Assembly: GCA_003212115.1 (NCBI GenBank)
Contig: QCQS01000041.1
Span: 1 to 7,703 of the forward strand
DNA length: 7,703 nucleotides
Direction of reading: 5' to 3'
Source: Prochlorococcus sp. AG-455-E15
Lineage (GTDB): Bacteria > Cyanobacteriota > Cyanobacteriia > PCC-6307 > Cyanobiaceae
The notes below the pieces were generated by a model. It worked only from the letters and a program-made list of their open reading frames with translations, had not been told where the DNA came from and made no database searches. The translations under genes were made by a program, and so were the position numbers. This document shows, piece by piece, positions 1 through 6,030 of this stretch. Positions within the stretch are counted from its first letter, which is position 1. Every line of letters starts with the position of its first letter.

Positions 1-631
1 CTAATAGACTTGTCCCAAGCATTGCCCAACAATACATTGGTAATTGCATAAGTTTTAATCCTGGTCTTCTTAATTTGATAATGGTCGCGATAAAGTTTAT
101 TCCACCAAAAATAGAACTACCTCCAAGTAATAGAACGCTAAGAATCCAAATAATTTGTCCCGATTGAGGAGTAGTTATGCTCAAAGGCGGATAAGCCGTC
201 CATCCAGCCTGAGCAGCACCTTCAACAAAATAGCTTGCTACCAGCATCAAACCTGAAGGAGGAATTAACCAAAAAGCTACTGCATTTAATCTTGGGAATG
301 CCATATCTCTCGCACCTACATAAAATGGAATTAAATAATTTCCAAAAGCACCGTTTACTACTGGCACTATCCAAAGAAATATCATTATTGTTCCATGCAG
401 GGTTAAAACTTGGTTATAAACATCTCTTGGCATAAAATCAGACATTGGACTAGCTAGTTCAATTCTTATAGCGCTCGCTAAGGTTCCTCCTATTAAATAG
501 AAAAGAAAACCGCATACTAAATACTGTATCCCAATTACTTTATGATCAAGGCTAAAACTAAAGTACCTGAGCCAGCCTTTAGGTTGAAGGCTTTCATTAT
601 TAGTTTTTTGTGGATCAATTGATATTGTCAT
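1..631 (-). CDS. ctaD: Cytochrome c oxidase subunit I, N-terminal part (cut by left edge)
   Basis: This is the catalytic heme-copper subunit of the aa3-type respiratory oxidase, a membrane protein that reduces O2 and pumps protons. I translated the minus strand from an ATG at 631 and found 210 uninterrupted codons to the window edge, against roughly 540 for the whole family protein. The fragment opens with a soluble stretch ending in FSLDHKVIG, the usual lead into helix I. The motif LTLHGTIM follows, whose His79 should be the heme a ligand of helix II. GAFGNYLIP and GARDMAFPRLN come next, with Asp109 and Asn116 matching in spacing the D-channel entrance Asp and its Asn. The copper and heme a3 ligands lie outside the window. 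The start overlaps the ctaC stop (ATGA), implying translational coupling within ctaC-ctaD; ctaE would be expected further left. Identity is very secure. Confidence 0.97.
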   Translation of the reverse strand, partial: MTISIDPQKTNNESLQPKGWLRYFSFSLDHKVIGIQYLVCGFLFYLIGGTLASAIRIELASPMSDFMPRDVYNQVLTLHGTIMIFLWIVPVVNGAFGNYLIPFYVGARDMAFPRLNAVAFWLIPPSGLMLVASYFVEGAAQAGWTAYPPLSITTPQSGQIIWILSVLLLGGSSIFGGINFIATIIKLRRPGLKLMQLPMYCWAMLGTSLL

Positions 632-1431
632 AAATTTACCTCTGGTTTTTTATTTTTGTTAAACCATTCGTTGTAATCAGATTCTTCTTCAACAATAATG
701 GAGGCTCTCATCCCTCCATGATATGGGCCGCATAATTCTGCGCAAATTATCGGATATTTTCCTACTTTTGTAGGAGTGAAATTTAGAATAGTCGGTTGTC
801 CAGGAATAATATCCTGTTTAATTCTGAACTCTGGCACCCAAAAAGCATGGATTACATCTTTGGATTCCATTCTCATTGATACTTTTTGATCAACAGGAAC
901 ATGTAGTTCTCCTGATATAAAATTGCCCTTGGGATAATTGAATAGAAATGCAAATTGCATAGCTGAAACTTCAATTGATAAATTATTTATTCCTATTGCA
1001 TTATCAGAAGTCTGACTTATTCCAGCCCATATTTTTTCAGTGTTAGAACTCATCATTTCGTGGTTATGATTTAGTTCTTTCATACCTCCCATTCGATCGT
1101 AGATGTTGTAGCTATATAAACCTATTAATAAAACTATTATTGAAGGGATAATTGTCCATACAATTTCTAGGCCTAAATTTCCCTCTAAAGCTATACCATC
1201 GCCTATCTGATCATTTCTTTTTCTGAACTTAAATAAGCTATAAATAACTGCTATTGTCATTCCTATAAAAATAATTAATCCAATGATGAAAAGAATTTTA
1301 AAAAGTTCATCGTAAATTGGTGCATTAACACTTGCTTCAACTGGGAGCAGATTTACATTAAAACCAATCCAAAAAGATATAGCAAAAACGAGGGAAATAA
1401 TTAGTATTAAATAAATGTTTTTATTTAACAA
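628..1431 (-). CDS. ctaC: Cytochrome c oxidase subunit II (CuA subunit)
   Basis: This subunit takes electrons from a soluble donor (cytochrome c6 or plastocyanin in cyanobacteria) at the binuclear CuA centre and passes them to subunit I. The 267-residue protein has a hydrophobic N-terminal segment (about 5-27), two further membrane helices (about 44-67 and 88-110) and a C-terminal cupredoxin domain. The CuA ligands are all present: His195 in DVIHAFWVPEFRIKQD, then Cys230, Glu232, Cys234, His238 and Met241 in CAELCGPYHGGM. The aromatic patch that normally carries Trp reads MQFAFLFNYP (158-167), with Phe at the usual Trp positions. The start is a TTG at 1431; no in-frame ATG precedes it before a stop at 1453-1455 (an ATT at 1446 is also open), and no clear ribosome binding site is visible. 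It is first in the ctaC-ctaD unit and is divergent from ctaA. Confidence 0.96.
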   Translation of the reverse strand: MLNKNIYLILIISLVFAISFWIGFNVNLLPVEASVNAPIYDELFKILFIIGLIIFIGMTIAVIYSLFKFRKRNDQIGDGIALEGNLGLEIVWTIIPSIIVLLIGLYSYNIYDRMGGMKELNHNHEMMSSNTEKIWAGISQTSDNAIGINNLSIEVSAMQFAFLFNYPKGNFISGELHVPVDQKVSMRMESKDVIHAFWVPEFRIKQDIIPGQPTILNFTPTKVGKYPIICAELCGPYHGGMRASIIVEEESDYNEWFNKNKKPEVNL

Positions 1432-1451
1432 TTGATTTCTAAAAATTTGTA

Positions 1452-1457
1452 TTTATA
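1452..1457 (-). promoter_or_regulatory. Possible -10 box for ctaC-ctaD
   Basis: Read on the minus strand this is TATAAA, five of six bases matching TATAAT, about 20 bases upstream of the ctaC TTG start. There is no recognisable -35 hexamer 16-18 bases further upstream (the site reads as a run of A). The resulting leader would be very short. It is a weak call because of local AT content. Confidence 0.25.
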
Positions 1458-1621
1458 TCCTCAAGATATTCAATTTTTTTAATCCTGCACCCTTTGTTAA
1501 AAGAAAAACATTTAAATTCACAACTTCTTAAGATTTATGAAATAAAAGGAGTATTATTAATAACTTTTTAGAGTTAATTGTCAGGGAAAAAAGATTAAAT
1601 TAGTAAATTATTTTTTAAATT

Positions 1622-1648
1622 AAACATATTAATTTTTTATTAATGTTT
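1622..1648 (+). other. Imperfect inverted repeat upstream of ctaA
   Basis: AAACAT-AT-TAAT at 1622-1633 pairs with ATTAATGTTT at 1639-1648 across a five-T loop, giving a 10-bp stem with a two-base bulge. It lies in the presumed ctaA leader, about 45 bases before the preferred start. It has almost no G or C and is followed by no T run that would make it a terminator. It could be an operator-like site or a chance AT palindrome. Confidence 0.25.
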
Positions 1649-1694
1649 GATTTTTGAATCTAATTTATTATGCAAAATAATAGGTTTTATCCAT

Positions 1695-2621
1695 TTGATT
1701 AATAACCAATTATATCAATCAAAATATTTGACAATTTTTAAAAGATTGGGAAGTCATAGTGTACTTGCACTTATAGCACTTATCGCAATTGGAGGTGCTA
1801 CGAGAGTCATGGAGGCAGGACTTGCCTGTCCAGATTGGCCATTATGTTATGGATCTTTTTTGCCTTATAACCATATGAACCTAAGAGTTTTTCTTGAGTG
1901 GTTTCATCGTCTAGATGCTTTTCTGGTTGGAATATTAATTCTTTTTAAATTTTCCCTTTCAATTATTTGGAAAAATGAAATTCCAAATTGGTTACCTAAA
2001 ACTTATTCATTATTACTTTTTCTCGTTATTGTTCAAGGATCTTTTGGAGCTTTAACAGTAATAAACCTGCTCGATTCATATACTGTTACTGGCCATCTTT
2101 TAATAGCTTTTCTACTTCTCATCACAACAATTTCAATAAATCAAAATTTAGAAAATGACGACATAAAAGAGCCCTTAATTTGGTGGAGATTATTATTGTT
2201 TGTTCCTCTTCTACTAACTCTAATTCAATCTTTTATTGGAGTAAGGCTTTCATCAACCTGGTCAGCACATATTTGCTTATCTTTTAATAAACAATGTCTA
2301 ATTCTAAATATTCATAAATTATTTGCTTTTCCAATTGCTTTTTCAATTCTATTGATTATTGCTACTGCTATTTATAAGAGAAGTTTACTTAATGAAAATT
2401 GGAAATATATCTCAGCACTTATTTTTCTCTTGTTTTCCCAAATTGCTTTGGGTGTTTTAAGTCTTAAAACAAATTTGGATGAACCTATTTTTATTATCGG
2501 TCATCAACTGAACGCCTCTTTATTTATTGCGATATTAACAACATTAATTTTTAGAAACCCTTTTACCCCAAGAGGGCTAAACCACTCCCAAAACTCTCAA
2601 ATGGTTGGTATCAATTCATGA
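1695..2621 (+). CDS. ctaA: Heme A synthase (heme O oxygenase, COX15/CtaA family)
   Basis: This membrane enzyme oxidises the C8 methyl group of heme O to give heme A for the aa3 oxidase. From a TTG at 1695 the protein has 308 residues and about eight membrane helices in two four-helix halves, as in the family. The four conserved heme-ligand histidines are visible: His71 (EWFHRLDAF, after Glu68), His134 (TVTGHLLIAF), His207 (NIHKLFAF) and His270 (IGHQLNASLF). Each half also has a loop cysteine pair, ACPDWPLC (Cys45, Cys51) and CLSFNKQC (Cys194, Cys201). The start is uncertain. The frame opens after a stop at 1641-1643 and has no ATG before the first conserved region. TTG 1695 puts a natural short N-terminus before KRLGSHSV, with a weak AGG upstream; TTG 1647 or 1728 are alternatives. 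The stop overlaps the ctaB start. Function is secure, start is not. Confidence 0.94.
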   Translation: MINNQLYQSKYLTIFKRLGSHSVLALIALIAIGGATRVMEAGLACPDWPLCYGSFLPYNHMNLRVFLEWFHRLDAFLVGILILFKFSLSIIWKNEIPNWLPKTYSLLLFLVIVQGSFGALTVINLLDSYTVTGHLLIAFLLLITTISINQNLENDDIKEPLIWWRLLLFVPLLLTLIQSFIGVRLSSTWSAHICLSFNKQCLILNIHKLFAFPIAFSILLIIATAIYKRSLLNENWKYISALIFLLFSQIALGVLSLKTNLDEPIFIIGHQLNASLFIAILTTLIFRNPFTPRGLNHSQNSQMVGINS

Positions 2622-3619
2622 ACAGTAGTAACTTAGAAAACTTGAACTATAAATCTCCAATTAGGGATGAAGTTGTACCTTCAAGAAAAAGATTAACTTT
2701 GCCACCTTGGCTTGAAGTGGCAAAACCTAGATTAATCCCACTTTTACTGGCAACAACTTTAGGAGGAATGGCTTTAACAGAGGAATGGCCTTTGTCTTCA
2801 CCGAAGCTTATCTGCACTTTAGGAGGCGGGGCTTTGGCAGCAGCAGCAGCAGGAGCTCTTAATTGCTTGTGGGAAATGGAATTAGATAAAAGGATGACAA
2901 GAACTAGCAAAAGAGCCTTGCCAGCAGGAAAGTTGTCATCTGAGACTGTATTTTTAGCTGCCGTATCATGTACTTTGGCAGCTTCGATGCTTTTAGTAAG
3001 TGGTGTAAATTATTTGGCTGCGGGATTAACTCTTCTCGGTTTATTTAGCTATGTAATTTTATATACAGTTATTTTGAAACCTCGTACAACCAAAAATATT
3101 GTCTTCGGAGGAGTTGCTGGCGCGATACCACCTTTAGTTGGTGCATCTGCTGCTACAGGGCATGTAGGCCTTAGTGGTTGGTGGTTGTTTGGTTTAGTAA
3201 TGTTATGGACTCCAGCTCATTTTTGGGCACTTGCAATTTTATTGAAGGACGATTACGCATCTGTTGGTATTCCCATGCTCCCTTCTGTTAAAGGATCTGT
3301 TTTTACTGCTAAAGCGATTTCTCGTTACGGATGGGCAACAGTCTTAATGAGTATTATGGGTGTCTTTGCTTTACCTGAAGGGGGCTTATTATACGGAATT
3401 ATGTTATTGCCATTTAATGGAAGACTTTTGCAATTAATAAATGAATTAAAGAAATCTCCTGATGATCTTTCAAGAGCAAAGTCTCTTTTTAGGTGGTCTA
3501 TTCTCTATATGTTTGGTATTTGTCTTTTGTTATTAATTTCCAGATCTCAACTATCCGTAGAATTTGAGCAGCAATCTATGCAAATATTTTTATCTACAGT
3601 ATCCCTGCTTAGTAATTAA
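2618..3619 (+). CDS. ctaB: Heme O synthase (protoheme IX farnesyltransferase)
   Basis: This UbiA-family membrane prenyltransferase attaches a farnesyl group to heme B, giving the heme O that CtaA then converts. The 333-residue protein has a soluble 30-residue N-terminal extension, then WLEVAKPRLIPLLLATTLGG, typical of the first helix. The first polar motif, around residues 82-104, contains NCLWEMELD followed by RMTRTSKRALPAG, where relatives usually have a DxxD-like arrangement (here Glu86, Glu88, Asp90). TPAHFWALA (198-206) and the second motif DDYASVGIPMLP (211-222) are clear family marks. Nine or so hydrophobic helices can be picked out. The ATG overlaps the ctaA stop by ATGA, so the two heme-modifying enzymes are probably translationally coupled. 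An antisense open frame within it is a coding shadow. Confidence 0.97.
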   Translation: MNSSNLENLNYKSPIRDEVVPSRKRLTLPPWLEVAKPRLIPLLLATTLGGMALTEEWPLSSPKLICTLGGGALAAAAAGALNCLWEMELDKRMTRTSKRALPAGKLSSETVFLAAVSCTLAASMLLVSGVNYLAAGLTLLGLFSYVILYTVILKPRTTKNIVFGGVAGAIPPLVGASAATGHVGLSGWWLFGLVMLWTPAHFWALAILLKDDYASVGIPMLPSVKGSVFTAKAISRYGWATVLMSIMGVFALPEGGLLYGIMLLPFNGRLLQLINELKKSPDDLSRAKSLFRWSILYMFGICLLLLISRSQLSVEFEQQSMQIFLSTVSLLSN

Positions 3620-3656
3620 ATTAGATGTAAAATGTTTTTAAGAAATAGTAAGTTTG

Positions 3657-4673
3657 ATGAATTATATAAAAGTTAAAGGGATCTCAAAATCTTATTCAGA
3701 AATAAAGGCTTTAAAAGATTTATCAATGGAAATTGAAGCTGGAACATTATTCGGAATACTAGGTCCAAATGGTGCTGGTAAATCAACACTTATAAAAATA
3801 CTCGCTACTTTAGTAGAGCCTGATAGTGGAGAAGTTTTAATAAATAATATTAATCTGATAAAAAATTCAAGGAAAATTAGAGAATTAATTGGTTATGTTG
3901 CCCAGGATATTGCACTTGATAAAATATTAACTGGACGAGAGCTTTTGGATTTTCAATCAGATTTATATCACATCAACAAAAACAAAAAATTTGAAAGGAT
4001 AAAGAAATTAATAGATCAATTAGAAATGAATGATTGGATTGATCGTAAGTGCGGAACTTATTCAGGGGGAATGAAAAGAAGAATAGATCTTGCAGCCGGA
4101 CTTTTACATTTGCCCCAAGTTTTAATATTGGATGAACCTACAGTTGGTTTAGATGTTGAAAGTAGAAATATCATATGGCAACTTTTGAAAGATTTGAAAA
4201 GTGATGGAATGACTATTATTTTAAGCAGTCACTATCTTGATGAAATAGATAAATTGTCAGACAAATTAGTGATAATTGATGATGGAAGAGTTATAGCACA
4301 AGGGGCTCCCATAGAACTTAAAAATAAATTAGGAGGAGATAGAGTAACTTTGAAAGTGAGAGAATTTAGTAATCAGGAAGAAGCAAAAAATATATGCAAA
4401 ATTTTATCTTCAATAGATGGAATTAGTCAGATTATCATAAATGAAGCTCAAGGTTTCTCGATAAATTTCGTAGCAGATAAGGAAAAAGATTTACTTACGA
4501 AGCTCAAAGTGGAATTGGCCTTCTCAAAGTTTGAAATTTTTTCTCTTACCCAAAGTCAGCCGAGCTTGGATGATGTATATCTTCAGGCAACCGGGAAAAC
4601 ATTATTGGATGCCGAAATTTCTATGGCAGGGAAAAGAGACCTTAAAAAAGAATCAAAGCAATCAATGCGATAA
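3657..4673 (+). CDS. ABC exporter ATP-binding protein, DrrA/CcmA type
   Basis: This is the cytoplasmic ATPase of an ABC-2 exporter, partnering the permease just downstream. From the ATG at 3657 it has 338 residues; a TTG directly in front (3654) is in frame but less likely. The nucleotide-binding domain fills about residues 1-225. It has Walker A GPNGAGKST (36-44), the Q-loop Gln in YVAQD (83), the signature TYSGGMKRR (134-142), Walker B VLILDEPTVGLD (155-166) and the H-loop His192. The remaining C-terminal domain ends with PSLDDVYLQATGK, characteristic of the DrrA-like branch, and then a lysine-rich tail. It lies 37 bases after ctaB and 48 before the permease. All catalytic motifs are intact. 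The substrate cannot be told from sequence; drug, lipid and glycan exporters all use this type. Confidence 0.92.
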   Translation: MNYIKVKGISKSYSEIKALKDLSMEIEAGTLFGILGPNGAGKSTLIKILATLVEPDSGEVLINNINLIKNSRKIRELIGYVAQDIALDKILTGRELLDFQSDLYHINKNKKFERIKKLIDQLEMNDWIDRKCGTYSGGMKRRIDLAAGLLHLPQVLILDEPTVGLDVESRNIIWQLLKDLKSDGMTIILSSHYLDEIDKLSDKLVIIDDGRVIAQGAPIELKNKLGGDRVTLKVREFSNQEEAKNICKILSSIDGISQIIINEAQGFSINFVADKEKDLLTKLKVELAFSKFEIFSLTQSQPSLDDVYLQATGKTLLDAEISMAGKRDLKKESKQSMR

Positions 4674-4695
4674 AAAAAAATTCTGGTTAACTAAC

Positions 4696-4701
4696 TATAA
4701 T
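4696..4701 (+). promoter_or_regulatory. TATAAT match upstream of the permease gene
   Basis: An exact TATAAT lies in the 48-base gap between the ATPase and permease genes, about 20 bases before the permease ATG. The place for a -35 box falls in the A-run after the ATPase stop codon and shows no match. It could give weak internal transcription of the permease, but in AT-rich DNA it is as likely to be coincidence. Confidence 0.2.
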
Positions 4702-4721
4702 GAAATTAATTACTGCTAATT

Positions 4722-5546
4722 ATGGAATTACAACAGTATAATTTATTTTTTTTATATCAAGAAACATTTGCCTTAACAAAGAGATTATTTATTCAATTAA
4801 AAAGAAGACCATCAACTCTTTTAGCTGGAATATTACAACCTATAATTTGGCTTTTTTTATTTGGGGCATTATTCTCTAAAGCTCCTGAAGGTTTTTTACC
4901 AGGAGTTGATTCTTATGGGAATTTTTTAGGAGCAGGACTTATTGTTTTTACTGCTTTTAGCGGAGCCCTAAATTCTGGTCTTCCTTTAATGTTTGATAGA
5001 GAGTTTGGATTTCTCAATAGATTACTTGTGGCTCCTTTAACCAGTAGATTATCCATCGTTTTATCTTCTTTTTTTTACATAACAACCCTGAGTTTTGTTC
5101 AGAGTTTTGTAATAATGGTTGTTTCATACACTTTGGGATATGGATGGCCCAACTTATATGGTTTAGGAGTTGTTTTTACAACATTAGTTCTATTAGTTCT
5201 CTTTGTGACATCAATAAGTTTATGTTTAGCTTTTGTTTTGCCAGGACATATTGAATTAATAGCTCTTATATTTGTGATAAATTTACCTCTTCTTTTTGCA
5301 AGTACTGCTTTGGCTCCAATTTCTTTCATGCCAAATTGGCTTGGATGGTTGGCTTCATTAAATCCATTAACTTTTGCGATCGAACCTATTAGGACTGCTT
5401 ATACAGAAACTATGAATTTAGAATTAGTGGCTTTACATGCTCCATATGGTGATTTAACTTGTAAGAGTTGTATATCAATTTTATTTTCTTTAACAGTTTT
5501 ATCCTTGATTATCATAAGGCCTCTGTTAAATAAGAAGTTAAATTAA
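4722..5546 (+). CDS. ABC-2 type exporter permease (DrrB-like)
   Basis: This is the membrane component of the exporter energised by the preceding ATPase. The 274-residue protein starts with an amphipathic, basic stretch (TKRLFIQLKRRP, 19-30), then has six hydrophobic segments at about 31-52, 67-89, 111-138, 145-172, 177-199 and 250-267, the standard ABC-2 topology. FLNRLLVAPLTSR (97-109), which follows the second helix, and LNPLTFAIEPIRTAY (213-227) are typical of the DrrB/NodJ-like branch. A Cys-Lys-Ser-Cys motif (247-250) sits just before the last helix on the side expected to face the lumen or periplasm. Only 7 bases separate its stop from the next gene. The substrate is unknown; the position behind ctaA-ctaB suggests co-expression with heme A synthesis but does not prove a related role. 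Confidence 0.9.
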   Translation: MELQQYNLFFLYQETFALTKRLFIQLKRRPSTLLAGILQPIIWLFLFGALFSKAPEGFLPGVDSYGNFLGAGLIVFTAFSGALNSGLPLMFDREFGFLNRLLVAPLTSRLSIVLSSFFYITTLSFVQSFVIMVVSYTLGYGWPNLYGLGVVFTTLVLLVLFVTSISLCLAFVLPGHIELIALIFVINLPLLFASTALAPISFMPNWLGWLASLNPLTFAIEPIRTAYTETMNLELVALHAPYGDLTCKSCISILFSLTVLSLIIIRPLLNKKLN

Positions 5547-5553
5547 TAAATTT

Positions 5554-6030
5554 ATGCTTTTAAAAAATCATCTAATAGAAGTTTTTAAAAAAGCCTCTTC
5601 AGAGAATAATTTTTTGCTTAAAGAAAATATTCTTCTTAAGTGGGTACATAGATTTGGGATTGATTCTTTAAATGATTTATTAATTCATAGTCCAGTACAA
5701 AAGGAAAATCATGAAGAAGAAAATCAAGAACAAATAACTTTAATTAATGAAAATTATGAAGAAGAAAATCAAGAACAAATAACTTTAATTAATGAAAATC
5801 ATGAAGAAGAAAATCAAGAACAAATTAGACTTGAATCTTTTAAAAATTTAGAAAATTTAGAAGAAACAAATTGTGAATCGAATTTCTTAAAAATTTCTAA
5901 CAAAAATCAATTCTTTAATACTAAACAAGATTCTAGTCAAATAAATCAATATATTAAAACTTCAAAATTACCACTACCTAATATTAAAAATTTAAGAAAA
6001 TGGATTAATAAAGATAAAAAAGCTAGTTAA
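5554..6030 (+). CDS. Unrecognised acidic protein with 15-residue tandem repeats
   Basis: I do not recognise this 158-residue protein as a named family. Its N-terminal part (1-45) is helix-prone and contains ILLKWVHRFGIDSLNDLL, which looks like a folded conserved piece. Residues 51-95 are three tandem copies of a 15-residue, glutamate- and asparagine-rich unit (ENHEEENQEQITLIN). A low-complexity linker follows, and the end is basic (LRKWINKDKKAS). No signal peptide or membrane helix is seen, so it is probably cytoplasmic. The ATG at 5554 lies 7 bases after the permease stop, which strongly suggests co-transcription with the exporter. Its codon use is AT-rich like its neighbours. Its 3' end overlaps the convergent groEL end by 8 bases. 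The tight linkage and preserved frame favour a real gene. Confidence 0.75.
   Translation: MLLKNHLIEVFKKASSENNFLLKENILLKWVHRFGIDSLNDLLIHSPVQKENHEEENQEQITLINENYEEENQEQITLINENHEEENQEQIRLESFKNLENLEETNCESNFLKISNKNQFFNTKQDSSQINQYIKTSKLPLPNIKNLRKWINKDKKAS
5704..5838 (+). repeat. Three 45-base tandem repeats inside the unrecognised gene
   Basis: The units are 5704-5748, 5749-5793 and 5794-5838, all in frame (15 codons each). Units 1 and 2 differ at one base (CAT to TAT, His to Tyr). Unit 3 matches unit 1 for about its first 30 bases and then diverges. The near identity of the first two points to a recent duplication by slippage or unequal recombination. Confidence 0.95.

Larger units (their letters stand above)
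1432..1694. promoter_or_regulatory. Divergent AT-rich intergenic region between ctaC and ctaA
   Basis: This stretch holds no credible gene and separates the divergent ctaC-ctaD and ctaA-ctaB units, so promoters for both directions should lie here. A minus-strand TATAAA (plus-strand 1452-1457) sits about 20 bases before the ctaC start and could be a -10 box, but no matching -35 is evident. On the plus strand, TTGTCA at 1578-1583 resembles a -35, followed only by weak -10-like sequence near 1601-1609. An imperfect hairpin lies at 1622-1648. In DNA this AT-rich, such matches arise easily by chance. If ctaA starts at the upstream TTG (1647), the region ends at 1646. Confidence 0.6.

Noticed and set aside
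235..435. Plus-strand open frame opposite ctaD
   Set aside because: It is a reverse-strand shadow of the conserved subunit I sequence.
2647..2910. Antisense open frame of 87 codons inside ctaB
   Set aside because: It lies wholly opposite the conserved ctaB coding sequence, is alanine/proline-rich as expected from reverse reading, and has no recognisable motif.
4671..4680. A-run after the ATPase stop codon as a terminator or slippage site
   Set aside because: No GC-rich hairpin precedes it, and TAA with nine A is unremarkable in such AT-rich DNA; the permease gene follows closely.
4531..4719. Open frame overlapping the end of the ATPase gene and the gap before the permease
   Set aside because: It is out of frame with the conserved DrrA C-terminal motif PSLDDVYLQATGK and has no protein-like features of its own.
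5099..5329. Minus-strand open frame opposite the permease
   Set aside because: It is antisense to conserved membrane helices and has no motif or ribosome binding site.
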